From Brienomyrus brachyistius (taxonomy: Eukaryota > Chordata > Actinopteri > Osteoglossiformes > Mormyridae), in assembly GCF_023856365.1 (NCBI RefSeq), contig NW_026042472.1, positions 186,001 to 250,000 of the forward strand: a stretch of DNA of 64,000 nt, in the 5' to 3' direction. A model generated the notes under the pieces. That model saw nothing but the letters and a program-made list of their open reading frames with translations, did no database searches and was not told the DNA's origin. Of this stretch, positions 21,950 through 34,022 are shown one piece after another. Both the position numbers and the translations under genes were made by a program. Each line of letters starts with the position of its first letter. Within the stretch, counting starts at the first letter, position 1.

Positions 21950-23830
21950 AGAAGACTAACACATACCAACCTAGCAACATACTGTATGGTGCATAATGAG
22001 CAAAAACTGTGCAAACATTGCAGGACAGTGCAAAAAGAGAGGACAACTGACACCAACGAGCACAAACAGCACAGTAAACCCAGTACTGAGAAGGCGCAGT
22101 TTGGTTGTCCAATGAGGTAGCAATAAAAATAAATAAAAGTAACTGTAAACATGGCGACAATAAGATAAAAAATAGTAGTTAAATAATAAAGTGTGTTAAT
22201 GAGTGTATGTGTGTGTGGTATCAGATTAGTCCCTGAGAGTTCAGTAGTCTGACGGCATGGGGGATAAAGCTGTTTGAGTCTGGCTGTGAAGGCCCGAATG
22301 CTCCGGGACCTATTTCCAGAAGGCAGGAGGGTGAAACGATAATGTGAGGGGTGGGTGGGGTCATCCACAATGGTGGTGGCTTTGCGGATGCAGTGTGTGG
22401 TGTGAATATCTGTGATGGAGGGGAGAGATATGTTAGGGTTATCTTCTTCTGAAGATGCGCTGGAAACAAACCAGTCTCTGAACACAGAACAACACAGACA
22501 GCTGTGATGACGTTTTACTTGCTGCAAGGTGTAGGGAATCCACTTGCAGAGTCTCCGCAGTTTCAGCAAAATGATGGTTTATTGAACAGCAAAAATAATA
22601 CAATGTAATACAGTGTAGAGACACACCGGGTACTGAAAGGCAGCTCAGATACAAATTGAAGACAGTTCTTCACCCCCCTTTATACCCAAAAAGGCCCTCC
22701 CCACCAAGGTGTTGTGTGTAGGTGTTGTGAGTGAATTTACATATAAAGAGTGACCCCCTGGAGTGTGAGGATCCTGAGACAGGGACGGGACAGGACAGGG
22801 TGGAGACTTTTATGATCATTGTAATTCAATTCTTATCACCTTATCTTATCCTTATCACCATAGTGGTGCCAACTGGAACCCCCATTCTCTCCCTGGCTTC
22901 CCCCATGATCATAAATTCCTAACATTGTCTGCATTCAAATGATCAACCAAGAACCTTGGGACATTTTTACCACTTTTCCTTACAAAGGGAAGCCCGGTCC
23001 TGACCTCGAGGTGTCAGCCTCTCAGTCGAACTCAGCCAACTTCGAAAGAGTAACTCCCCTCGCAGTGTCTTTTATTGAGGTACACAAACAGGATATGCAA
23101 CTGACATTGAACATTGTTTGTCACCATATATGGGGTGGAAATATTCAAGCGACAGTTCTTGAGACGTGTTATTGCTCAATTAAGATCAAGCTGCGGCAGG
23201 CTGTTGTTTCTAAGCGTCTAGCAAAATGATGATAAAAAAAGTACATATTTCTCTAACACGATACTCCCAATGATTTTCTCACCTGTCATCACTATCTGTT
23301 GTAGGGACTTGTGATCTGAGGCGACACAGTTCTCAAAGCAGACCGTGATGCAGCTGCTCAGGGTGCTTTCAACAGTTCCCCAATAGAGTGTGAGAATGGG
23401 AGATGGGCTTTTCTGAGCTTCCGTGGAGAGTAGAGGTGCTGCTGTGCTTTCCTTACTATGGAGCTGATGTTGAAGGACCTGGTGAGATTCTCCGCCAGAT
23501 GGACAACAAGGAATCTGGTACTCTCTACGATCTCCACAGATGAGCCATCGATGTGCAGCAGAGAGTGGTCACTCTGTGTTTTGTGTTCTTCTAACGTCAA
23601 CAACCATCTCTTTGGTCAACATTCAGAGACAGGTTGTTGGCTCTGCAGCAGTCCGATAGTCATCACACTTCCTCTTTGTATGCTGAGTCACCGTTTTTAT
23701 TGATGAGACCCACAACAGTCTTGTCATCTGCCTGATGTTGATGATGGAATTCGAAATGTGCATTGCTGCTCAGTTGTGAGTCATCGGAGTTAACAGCAGT
23801 GGGCTGAGCATAAAGTCCTGGGTTCCTGCT
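21950..23830 (-). mobile_element. Non-LTR retrotransposon, minus strand, interrupted
   Basis: The minus strand reads, from right to left, a decayed reverse-transcriptase region (LSPLLLTPMTHN, ADDKTVVGLINKNGDSAYKE), then IDGSSVEIVESTRFLVVHLA, and after a gap SLPSITDIHTTHCIRKATTI and FTLLPSGNRSRSIRAF. That order matches a known class of fish LINE reverse transcriptase and its C-terminal tail. The interval about 22450-23280 is foreign to it. The right end is cut by the proline-rich retroelement at 23838. Confidence 0.75.
22450..23280. mobile_element. Insertion inside the LINE, type unknown
   Basis: Separates the two halves of the minus-strand LINE. I could not define exact ends, inverted repeats or a target duplication, nor any protein motif. 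It might be a solo LTR. Confidence 0.35.
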
Positions 23831-23837
23831 ACAGCGT

Positions 23838-24366
23838 CTGAGCAGTTGCCTTCGTCGCCCATAGCTCCTGCGCAGCCCGAGCAGCCGCCTCCGCTGCCCC
23901 CTGCGGCCCCAGAGCCCGAGCAGCCGCCGCCTGCTTTGCCCGTAGCTCCTGAGCAGCCGCCTCCGCTGCCCCCTGCGGCCCCAGAGCCCACGCCCGAGGC
24001 GCTCCCTCCGCCTCAAATGACTGTGCCCCCTGGGGCTCTTGTTCCTGGCCCCACTCCTGTCCCTGACCCAGCTCCAGACTTTCCTGCCCTAGTCCCCGAG
24101 GAGGTCCCGGACAGTCTGACCACCGTGTGTGCCACGCCCCCTGATTATCCACGTGTGCTTCCCTGATCGTACCCAGCTGTGTCCGATTATTTTCAATCAG
24201 TCCTGTCTATTTGAGTTCATGTCTTACTAGAGTTCAGTGTCCGTCATTGAAGTCCGTCTGCGTGAGATGTTTCCTGCACCCCGTGTTCCTAATAAATCCC
24301 CGTATCCTGCCTGCCTTGCCTGTTTCCTGCCCGTCCGCCGCTCCCGTTAAATGGCGATCGTGACAC
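23838..24366 (+). mobile_element. Proline-rich retroelement copy
   Basis: A plus-strand frame encodes proline/alanine-rich repeats of the type PEQPPPLPPAAPEPEQPPPA. It ends in CATPPDYPRVLP-stop near 24164. The 3' non-coding part has CTAATAAATCCCCGT and ends GCGATCGTGACAC. The copies at 5444-5720 and 43477-44712 share the coding end and the 3' part. The compositional ORF is part of a repeat, not a host gene. Confidence 0.7.
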
Positions 24367-24762
24367 AAGGCACACGCACATCAAGTACCAATGCAGCAAA
24401 TACAGATGAACAATTTAGGAGGAATACTAGTCAAAGGAAGGAAGAAAAGCAGCCCACCCTATCTCATGGTCACGGACACAAACATCAGGGAGTGTTATGA
24501 AGAAGACATCACACTTAACACCATTGGTTTTATGCAGTGAATTACACCAGAGAGAGTTTTTACATTCTAGCTGTGTTACGTAACATTCCTCAGCCTTCAG
24601 GTTTTTTCCACACAATGCACGACATGCAGGGGTGCCAAACAAAACAGCGGAACTGCAGTGTAGCCAATTATTTGTTTCAGTAGTTTTAAGAAAACTAGAA
24701 CATAAAATGTTTGTTTTACTTAGTCCACAAAAGAGTTTTTACCTATCTTAGTGTATTTTACA

Positions 24763-26256
24763 TCACATACACTCTCGGTCCGTTGTGGAGTCCATCCCAC
24801 TGTAGTTGGAGAATGCTGCCATCAGTCGCTTGGTGTAGCACTCGCAGGATTTACCAGGCTCCTGTTTAAACTGATGCATCATGCCCCAGTCCATGCGCAG
24901 GAGGACCAGTCTCTGAAGGGCTGTCGCATGGTGAGGCCTGTTCTGCCTGGGGTCCAGCAGGTCACTGGCAATGTCCTTCAACTCACAGTGGGCTTGCGTT
25001 CATAGTGGGGTACCGCAGGGTTCGATTTTAGGACCACTATTGTTCCTAATTTACATAAATGATATGGATACCAATATATACAGTAAACTGGTGAAATTTG
25101 CAGATGACACCAAGGTGGGTGGTGTAGCAGATACTGAATTAGTGGCTCAGCAGCTACAGCGGGATCTTGATTTAATTAGTGACTGGGCCGATACCTGGCA
25201 GATGAAATTTAACGTCGATAAATATAAGGTACTCCATCTAGGGAGCAGAAATATAAAGTACAGGTATTTCATGGGTGTCACTGAAATAAAGGTAGCTGAT
25301 CATGAGAAAGACCTTGGTGTGTATGTTGATGCTTCCATGTCCCATTCTCGCCAGTGTGGGGAAGCAATAAAAAAGGCCAATAGGATGTTGGGGTATATCT
25401 CCAGGTGTGTGGAGTTTAAGTCAAGGGAGGTAATGCTAAGATTATACAATTCCTTGGTGAGACCTCACCTAGAATATTGTGTGCAGGTTTGGTCACCATA
25501 TCTTAAAAAGGACATTGTGGCCTTAGAAAAGGTGCAGCGTAGGGCCACAAAAATGATTCCTGGTCTTAGAGGAATGTCATACGAGGAACGGTTACTTGAG
25601 CTAAATCTGTTCAGTCTCAAGCAAAGGAGATTGAGGGGGGACATGATCCAGGTATATAAGATTCTAACAGGTTTGGATGCTGTTCAACCAAATAGTTACT
25701 TCAGCATTAGTTTAAATACACGAACTCGTGGCCATAGGTGGAAATTAGCGGGAGAACATTTCAAGCTGGATTTAAGGAAGCACTTCTTTACGCAGCGTGT
25801 AGAGTATGGAATAGTCTTCCTGATAATGTAGTGCAAGCTGAATCCTTGGGTTCCTTTAAATCAGAGCTAGATAAGATTTTAACGACTCTGAGCTATTAGT
25901 TTAGTTCTCCCCAAGCGAGCTTGATGGGCCGAATGGCCTCGTCTCGTTTGTATAGTTCTTATGTTCTTATGTTCAACTCCTTCATCTACAGTGTCAGATG
26001 AGCAAACCTTATCTCCCCCTTGAGGATTTGGACATACCAACATAGGGGCAAGAATTTCTGCTACCTCGTCCTGCTGCCTGAGCGTTTCGCCACGGCACTT
26101 CTTCACCGAGAAGGAGGTAGAGTCGGGTGCTGAATGGTTATGATCCTCGTCTGCAGGGGGGAGAGGGGAAGGGGCAGGGGAACCACTGGCTACTCCTCCC
26201 TCGGTGGCATAAGGAGGAAGCTGCTGTTTGGGCAGCAATGCTTGGGCAGGAGCCAC
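24763..26256 (-). pseudogene. Gag-like remnant of an LTR retroelement, split by a LINE
   Basis: Two minus-strand ORFs, 26256-25979 and 24981-24763, flank the plus-strand LINE at 24985-25971. The first is rich in proline. The second contains a FKQEPGKSCECYTKRL stretch and AAFSNYSGM, which resemble the capsid region of retrovirus-like gag. The two parts are not in one frame and no polymerase was identified nearby. The element is dead; an endogenous-retrovirus origin is possible. Confidence 0.4.
24985..25971 (+). mobile_element. CR1-like LINE insertion with 8 bp target duplication
   Basis: The plus strand reads SGVPQGSILGPLLFLIYIND, then the catalytic FADDTK, QMKFNVDKYKVLHLG, LVRPHLEYCVQVWSPYLKKD and GLRGMSYEERLLELNLFSLK. 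This covers palm to thumb of a non-LTR reverse transcriptase. The 5' end is truncated. The 3' end is a short tandem ATGTTCTT tail. TTCAACTC occurs on both sides (24977-24984 and 25972-25979). The frame is open for 286 codons and then shifts close to the end. The family also occurs at 33117-33240 and about 37300-37860 on the minus strand. Confidence 0.88.
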
Positions 26257-27384
26257 ACAGTTTATTTCTGGGTATCTAATTAGCGGACACCATTAGGTCC
26301 CTTCAGGGGCTCCACAGACAAACTCATTGACAAAATAGAATTGTCACAGAAAAATTCTTTGTCACATGCTCAGTCGACATGGACTGTGTGCTATTTACAT
26401 ATTTTTGGCACAAACGAAATCTCATATGCATATCGATGTATCTTTGGCACAAGTGGACCTCCATCACTTTAAAGAGGGTAAACTCTGATCAGGAAATTTA
26501 CGACGTCAGAATAAACGGATTTTTTAACAGAAGTAACTGACATGCCCTAATAAGGAAATGCATACAATCAGAATACAATATCTGTGGTTTTTAACAGTGG
26601 TAACAATCTGATAATGAAAGGAATCAGATCAACATTTCTATAGCATGTAACAGAGCTTGCTCCCCTCCAGAACTCATTGTTCCAGTAGTTATCTGAAATC
26701 ATCTGCAGGAGCTATTCTTTTATTTGTATATTAAGCATAATTATTCATGAATATTATTGATTATGTTTATTTGTTTAATGTTTTTATTTATTCGTATTTA
26801 TTGTTTATAATATAATGTTATATAGTATTGCAACACTTGAAACGAGAGGTACTTGCCTGCCTTAGTGATATTTACTATTGTCTAAGTGTATTCCCACCTG
26901 TAGGAGGCAGCAATGGTTGTTATTAAAGGTGCTGAGATTACGCGGCTCAGGGCTGAAGGTGCAAAGTGAAACAGTCATTGACCGTATTTGCCATGTGTGA
27001 TGGTGTCTGCATATCGGCCCTTTTGCGCCAAACAAACCAGTTCAAAGTACTGTGTGTTAAAATATCATATGAATAAATCCTCTCAAGAACTAAACTCAAT
27101 ATCGTATCCTCATCATTCAACGCGTCTGACTTTTGCACCTCTTACCACAAGGCAGTGGATTACATGGGGAAATTACAAACAAGGAGAATTTAATCTGTTT
27201 TTCCTCTACATTGTCGTTATTCAGAATATTACAGACTATGAACAAAAACGGACAATGTAAGAAAATAAAAAAATGTGTATGACAGAAAGCTAGAGTATTT
27301 TTGCAATGGTGAGCACTAGCTGGTTTATGTACTAGCTCACACTCAAGAAACAGCATAAATGCTACTCATACACAGTTGGGGGGC
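26257..27384. other. A/T-rich intergenic DNA, nothing recognised
   Basis: No exon or element identified on either strand; the ORFs are short and without motifs. Confidence 0.4.
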
Positions 27385-27590
27385 AGGGGTCAGTCCTTGT
27401 GCCTGTAATGAGGTCACCAGTTGAAACTAACCCAGCCTCAGCACGTCTGTGGGTCCTTGAGCAAGGCCCTTAACCCCCAGCTCCCTGGGCGCCCCAACAG
27501 GTAGCTGCACTTCGCGGACAACTTACTCCACAAAGAGTAAGTTGAGGGAGACATAAAAAACACAATTTCCCCACGGGGATTAATAAAGTC
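27385..27590 (+). mobile_element. SINE-like element (second copy of the 10805 family)
   Basis: Shares GTCCTTGAGCAAGGCCCTTA, ACCCCCAGCTCCCTGGGC, GACAACTTACTC and a 3' CACGGGGATTAATAAAGT end with the copy at 10805-11030. Confidence 0.7.
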
Positions 27591-29493
27591 CATCCATCTA
27601 TGGAATATTATTTAGCACTATATAACGCAGAATATAAGAATTACGATTTTATAAAAAGTATGCCAAATATCCATGATATAATCATTACAATGTAAACATT
27701 ATAATGTAATCAACACAATGGAACCAACTGAGTATGTATTTGCACCTTTTGTTAGTCTGAGTTTCTGTTAGCTACTTTGTTAGTCCTGAATCTATGAATA
27801 TTCACATTTTTATCGCGTATATTTTATCACTATGTAAAAGGACAAATATATTATCAACCTTTTAGTGAGACAATGTGTAAACGGCTGAAACTACCAAGGT
27901 TTACTACTGAAGGAAGGGATTCACCTGAGTTCACCAAAAGTTCATGGCTGAGTATTTTTAAAAAACCAAGTGGAGCTGCTCGCGCCACTATTATGTTCAA
28001 CCGAGAGGCCAAACGGTAAAAGAAATGACTGTCAAACTTATCACCTAGGGGTAAATATAAATCTATACAAATATCACCTGCATGCACATTACTTCTTTTA
28101 CAATAACCAACTCCTGATCCATACTGTTAGTCGTGAAAAAAATAACTATTGTGTACATAGAGGCCCTGTGTAAAAAGATAACTGCCAAGGAAAAGATCAA
28201 AAACATTTATTTCAAGGATTCAAAGTTTTTATGGTCATGTACAGTGTACAGTGCAGTTCTTATTTGATTAACTTGAATGTCTTCACAGACAAGACGATTA
28301 AACAAATAAAGCAGCGCAACATTATAGTAACTAACAACAAACAAAGCTCACGAGTACTATTACAATATTCATATCATTTATTTAAATTTAATTTTACCAA
28401 GTAAATTAATTGAAAAGCAGTTACCGCTTTACCTGCTTCTCGGGAGAAATAGCAGATATACAAACGTCATGTATGTAACTAAAATCTTAAGCCAATAAGG
28501 GCAAAGTTGTGTCGTAATGGAGGCGGATCCAGCCTGTGCAGCCTGCTAAGAGGTGCTGCCTGATGTGTCTTGCTCTCGCGGAGTTTTGGTACCATGTGAC
28601 ATGGTGACGTAATGCAACGGGCGATAAAAAATATAACCATGATGCATTGCGTCAGGACCAGAATGCATTGCTTTAAGCTAGCGCTGTATGTGGGTGCATG
28701 AAGTGGAAAGCACCCAATAATAAACATAACATTTTTTAAAAAATGTTTTCTTCACCGGTGCAGTGAATTTAAATAAAGAGCTATGATGGTGCTGCAAATG
28801 GCTTTGCATAGTAGTTAGTAGTAGCATTAGCCGCTGTGTGCGGCATTAGCTTTCTACAGTCCTTACAGATGGTTCGTGTTTTGTCTGTCTCCCTTTCGCC
28901 ATTTATATTTTCCGCCGGGCACCCGAAATGCTGACACACAAAAGATTCAAAAGTGTCTGGGGTATCTACTATAGTAATTTAGTCAGATGCCGACATATTT
29001 ACAGCAGCTCATTTGCAGCGCATTCGTGAAACGGCTTTTCGCTCCAACGAGAAATCTCGTCATGTTGTAATATCGCGAGATCTCGTGACACGCGTTTCAC
29101 TCCCACTTCTTAGTAACAGTCATGATTTGATAAAGTGACAACCTGCGTAATAATTGGTAATACATAGAGTTTGCTATTGTTCAGGCTAGCAGACTGTTAT
29201 GGCTTGAGGTTAATGGTGCCTGTTACTTGTGAATTTTCACATTTGCAGGGATCTTCTGCCTCGTGAACGTGAAACGGGTAATTATGCTAAAAGAAGAAAA
29301 AAGCAGAACTGCAATGTGTGTAAGGCTGGTGCTGATTTTTCAGTCTGAACACAGTAAAATTTATACAAATTACCTGTATTCAAACTTGTATTCTTTATAT
29401 AGTTTGGTTAATTACTATTTAAAAGTTTTATCTGCGCTCCATTGTATAACTTATATTGGAGACTTGTATGTACTTTTCGATTGGAAATGGTTA
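27591..29493. other. Intergenic, one dispersed-repeat stretch
   Basis: Mostly A/T-rich without a gene. About 28207-28330 (TTCAAAGTTTTTATGGTCAT, then GTACAGTGCAGTTCTT) resembles the 3' end of a widespread fish non-LTR repeat. Nothing else is recognisable. Confidence 0.4.
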
Positions 29494-29501
29494 GCTGTAT
29501 A

Positions 29502-29645
29502 CAGGGGCGCCGCTAAGGGGGGGAAAGTTGGGACAATTCTAAGGGCCCACGCCCTTTAGGGGCCCCCAGAGATCTGAATGGGTGTGGTAGGGGGGCCCAA
29601 CCTCATATTTTGTCATAGGGCCCAAAATTGCTAGCGGCGCCCCTG
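29502..29645. mobile_element. 144 bp hAT-type MITE
   Basis: Starts CAGGGGCGCCGCTA and ends TAGCGGCGCCCCTG, a perfect 14 bp terminal inverted repeat. It is flanked by identical 8 bp copies of GCTGTATA (29494-29501 and 29646-29653), the hAT signature. Perfect repeats and an intact duplication suggest a relatively young insertion. Confidence 0.92.
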
Positions 29646-29653
29646 GCTGTATA

Positions 29654-31490
29654 TACTTTGAATATTTTTATGATTAATTTCTTTGTTTATTTAATTTGGC
29701 AACAGATCTGCACTTTTAGCAGTATTGCTGTCAATTTTTGTGAAAGTTGTTACTAAATAAAACAAAAGAAGCAGACTTGTGTAAATCCTATATTGGTCGT
29801 GTATTCTTCCTGTAGCGTAGTGACAGCTTTTTGTACGGAAGCCGTGAACGGCTGTGCTTGCAAATATATTTTCTTCTGAATAATTAGAAGGATAAGCATA
29901 TTTTGTCGCCGCCGCGAGATAGTCATGCCATACACAGCTCTGCTCGTTTTTGTACTGTAACCGTGTTACTTAATTTGCGAATCCATGAATTTAACGTTGA
30001 CATTAAGTCAACATTGACATTGACAACGTTGACATTAAGTGTTGCACCTATCTAGTGTTTTACCGTGAAGGGCATGTTATATCTTGTCTCTAAGTCGCAC
30101 TATGGTCCAGGGGAATGCTATGTCATATTAGAACATGTGTCGATGATGTGGCAATATAAATATTTTAGAATACTGTCAGTTTTAGTTTCAGAAATCCATC
30201 ATTTGAGAAAAAAGGCCAGTCACGACAAATATATATGGAATATAACAACAGAGGTTAGCTGTATTTGTTTAAGTGTAAAGATGCACATAGAAACATGCAT
30301 GAGCTCATCTGAGAATAAACTGAATGCAATGAAGATTTGTGACTCCTGCTGGAAAATGCGAATAGTGGCAGGGTCTTCAAGCAGTACATTTGTCTGAGAG
30401 TCAGTTAATATTAGGAAAGGCACCGTTTTTTTTTTCAATGGCGCTAATTATCAAGAAGGAAATGGAGTACCCCAGTACCTGGTTTACGGGCACTGGAAGC
30501 TCCAGTATCAGTCAGACTTTCATGTAAGTATATGTGTGTTTAATGACTTGTGCATGTTTCATCTTTACCAGGGGCAGAGGGGAAACTCAATAAATAGCCT
30601 TCTCTCACACTTCCAGGCCTGCAGAACTGAGCATGTCCCCTGGTTTTGTGCATATGTCTGTAGGCTTTGAGTTTTTCCTATGGGGGCTTCAATTTCCTCC
30701 CAGAGTACAAATACGTGCAGATCAGTTGCATTGGGGAGTCCATACTGTGATGCTGAGTGGGTGTAGGAGGAGATTGAGAGATGAAACTCCGGATGATTTA
30801 CTCCCTCGGCTAACTAACCAGAACAGGATCGTACCAATACCAAAATGATAAGTTTATAAATGTTTTTCACTACCCTGATTCATTCAGTTATTTCTGTTTG
30901 TTAATTCCATCCCCCAAGCAAATACATAAATAAACAAACAAATATTCAGGGGGAATGTGTCATAGGTGATAGAATCAGTGGATGAATCTAAAGAAAAAAA
31001 GTAATGATTTCTTTCTCTCCAAAACACAATGCACAAAACTCTTAAGTTAGGTAAGACATTGAAATTTTATGACAGTAGCATGATGCAGAGGAACAACAGA
31101 AGGAAAAATCTAACTAAACCTGAGTCAACTAGGACTAATTACACTAAATTAAGTGGAACACACAAAATACCTAAAACAACTTAATAAACAAGCAAGAAAT
31201 ATTACATTTGATTAACTATACTGATGCCTGAGGGAAGTTCTTGTGCATAATGCAGCAAGTATATACAGCTGCAGAGACACTACACATAGTGCAAATAAAT
31301 TAAAAAGTATACAGTACACACACTGATTCCTGAAAAATCTAAATACCATGGAATACTAATGAAATACTGATGATGATGATAATAATAGAAATAATAATGA
31401 ATTAGTTTAGGGTATTATGCAATTGACATGTACAATTAAAAAAGAAATTGCACCAGACATTTCCTGTGGCAAAGAAGGGTTGCTTTGTGC
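29654..31490. other. Intergenic, no gene recognised
   Basis: Contains a 110-codon open frame at 30065-30397 with no motif, no splice context and no similarity I know. The rest is A/T-rich with no clear repeats. Confidence 0.35.
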
Positions 31491-31499
31491 CACATTACT

Positions 31500-31700
31500 C
31501 AAGTCAATTCACTTTATTTTGTATAGTACATTTTCATAGCCTTACATTGTCTCAAAGCACTTTACTTTGTCCCTGCCCAATTGTCCCAGTGAGCAAGATC
31601 TAGCCTGAAAAATTAGAAAGCGACATTGGCAAGGATAAACTCAGTCATAGTAAGAAACCTTTGGAGGAACCAGAGTGAAAGGGGGAGCCCATCCTCCACA
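31500..31700. repeat. Dispersed fish repeat
   Basis: TCAAGTCAATTCACTTTATT, then GTATAGTACATTTTCATAGC and later AAAGGGGGAGCCCATCCTCC. The last motif also occurs at about 40725-40744 in the chemerin-like gene's 3' region, so both contain parts of one interspersed family. Bases 31800-31880 add a G-rich imperfect (GGCAGGAGG)n stretch. Confidence 0.55.
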
Positions 31701-32081
31701 GGGCAGAAGTCAGGTTAACAAAGTCCTGATTTATATGGTTTATATGGTTCAATTAGTTAAGTCCGGATGTAAATACAGAATAACTGGCAGCAGGGCACAC
31801 AGGAAAGACGTAAACAGGCAGGAGGGCAGGCAGGAGGGTGGCACAGGCAGGACGTAATGGGCAGGAGGGCGGGCAGGCAGGGCAGCACAGGCAGCCAGAA
31901 CTGTTTTGCCACTGCAGTTTGTTTTACAATTTCATCTGCATTTGTTCCCCCAAGGTATAACAGCAGCTAATTTATGAACATGCTGCTTTTCAGAAAAGTT
32001 TAATTTCCAGGAGCATGACCAGTGCATACATTTAGTGTTGATGGTTCTTTGTAAAATGGATGTTCTGTACTTTTATTGATC

Positions 32082-32136
32082 TGTCCATCCATCCATCCAT
32101 CCATCCATCCATCCATCCATCCATCCATTCATCCAT
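32082..32136. repeat. (CCAT)n microsatellite
   Basis: About twelve CCAT units with one ATTC interruption near the right end. Confidence 0.9.
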
Positions 32137-32223
32137 TTTCTAACTACTTCTGATGAAGTTCCGGGTTATGAGGTATCCTGAAGCCCAGGCAATATGGGAC
32201 AAACACACACATGCACACACATA

Positions 32224-32488
32224 GGGTATACCTATCCTTATGGGGCCCGCTCATTGACTTCTATTGGATAAATGCTAACGCTAACTATGACAATCTTAAC
32301 CCCCCACCCTGCCCTAACCATAACCATAAGTAACCAAGCAAAATAAAAGAGGTTTTGCATTTTTAGTTTTTCCACAGCAGTCACAGATTTTTATAAAATA
32401 GAGTTTTCCTGGTTTTCAGTTTCGTGGTCCCCATAAGGGAAAAAAAAAACAGGTATTTATCACGCTATGGGGTAGGATAGGTATACCC
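32224..32488. mobile_element. MITE with GGGTATACCTATCC terminal inverted repeats
   Basis: The left end GGGTATACCTATCC at 32224-32237 is exactly reverse-complemented at 32475-32488; a TATGGGG motif follows inside both ends. The interior has CCCTAACCATAACC-like sequence and no ORF. I could not see a convincing target duplication, so the superfamily is not assigned. Confidence 0.7.
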
Positions 32489-32654
32489 GCTCGCACACAC
32501 ACACACAGACATGCACACAAATGGATAGATCACCACAGTTACTATGGATGTCGATCCTGCAATAATGAGACAGAACTATCATACTTAACAGGATCATATC
32601 CCTAGTTCTACATATGCATAATTATATTTAAAAAAGATCCCACGCACCCAGCAC

Positions 32655-32775
32655 ATGAGATGTTTGAACTTCTGCCCTCTGGTAAACGTTACCGCAGTAT
32701 GCATTGCAGAACAACCAGATTTAATAAGAGCTTCTAACCCCAAAGCCATCAGAATACTAAATGCTAATGAACATA
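32655..32775 (+). mobile_element. LINE C-terminal fragment
   Basis: The plus strand reads FELLPSGKRYRSMHCRTTRF before a stop. It is the same C-terminal motif (LLPSG..RSIRA) as the minus-strand element at 22221-22469. A short, isolated 3' end. Confidence 0.6.
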
Positions 32776-32879
32776 CGTTTATGTGAAACCCTACTCTCTC
32801 TTACTCTCTGTGCACTTTATTACCACAACTGGTATTAAGTTTACTTTTTATTTATATAGTATAGTGCAATAATATAATC

Positions 32880-33020
32880 ACGATTTGTGTGTGAGTGTGC
32901 CCTGTGATGGGCTGCCCCCCATCCTGGATTGTTCCCTGCCTCGTGCCCATTCCACATTCCGGGATAGGTTCCGGACCACCCGCGACCCAGTAGGATAAGC
33001 AGTTTGGAAAATGGATGGAT
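32880..33020 (+). mobile_element. SINE tail fragment
   Basis: A head-truncated copy of the 20790-21067 family, ending in GGATAAGCAGTTTGGAAAAT and GGATGGATGG. Confidence 0.75.
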
Positions 33021-33021
33021 G

Positions 33022-33115
33022 GATATAACTAACATAAGACAGACATTACACCTAACAAACAATAAACACGAAATAAAGGAGTGGATACAAAAAAAATGTA
33101 ATGCAATGACCAGAT
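33022..33115. repeat. About 100 bp segment duplicated at 36175-36270
   Basis: ACTAACATAAGACAGACATT and the following 75 or so bases recur near 36178-36270 with few changes (GGAGTGGATACA versus GGAGTGGACACA, and a small insertion). The copies are in the same orientation about 3.15 kb apart and bracket the 46 bp minisatellite. Confidence 0.75.
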
Positions 33116-33116
33116 T

Positions 33117-33240
33117 TAACACCTGGATTATGTCCCCCCTTAGTCTCCTTTGCTCGAGGCTAAACAGATTCAGCTCAGCTAACCTCTCCTCATTAAACAT
33201 TCCTCTAAGACCAGGAATCATTCTCCCAGCCAAGCAAGCC
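33117..33240 (-). mobile_element. CR1-like LINE fragment
   Basis: The minus strand reads MIPGLRGMFNEERLAELNLF, matching the LINE at 24985-25971 in its thumb region. The match breaks abruptly at both ends. Confidence 0.75.
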
Positions 33241-34022
33241 TGAGTCCGGCTTCCACTCCCCCGATCCCCAGCAATGTTAACTTGGAAGGGCGTATTCTGT
33301 ATGCACAACTGAGACAACCCAGGTGGAGCTCAGCTTATCGGCTGGCAAAATTGCCTTCAGGTATCACCCACCCTAGTGAGAGTCCAAGCTAGGGCCGTTC
33401 TCAGAACTCACCCTAAACGAAGTCCTGCTCAAAAGTTGTAATGACCGCCTGAGGTACCTGTCAGCCTTGCCCGTAATGAGTCAGTGGGTGTAGCCGGGCT
33501 GACACGCTTTTGGGCATCCAATTGCTGAGAACTCCCCTTCGGTTCTGACAAACTGTACGATCACAAGCAGTGACAGCAGAGCCACAGACAAGCTCAACCA
33601 ACAGAGAGCGAATGGTAAGCACCCAGCACCCGAAGGGCTCAACTGATCACATCCAAACGACTTCCTGATGGGATTGTGTACGTAACTGGTTTACTGTTGT
33701 TAATAGTGGTTGAACTTCTATGCAAGTCCCCTTGTTGGGGGAGAGGGAATGAATGAAAGCATAAGGTGAAATAAAACCTAAAATAAATCAAAAAGGTTAA
33801 ACGGGAATCAAACCAAATGAATTGTGTTTCTTATTCAATTGTAAACATCAATTAGTTATGCAACAATAACCTAATTGGATGTTAATGTATTGTGATCAAA
33901 CTGATTTAGTCCGTGAAGTTGATTCCTGCTTTCAGGCAAGAACCTGTGTGTCCAATTATGCGTGTTGTATCACCGCAGTTGACCACCAGAGACCCAACTC
34001 AGATGTTGTTAACCTACTATGG

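Noticed and set aside
23663..24152. Gly/Arg- and Ala-rich minus-strand ORFs
   Set aside because: Shadows of the proline-rich retroelement on the other strand, fused by chance to the decayed LINE frame.
30065..30397. A 110-codon ORF
   Set aside because: No recognisable family, splice context or signal; A/T-rich DNA yields ORFs of this size by chance.
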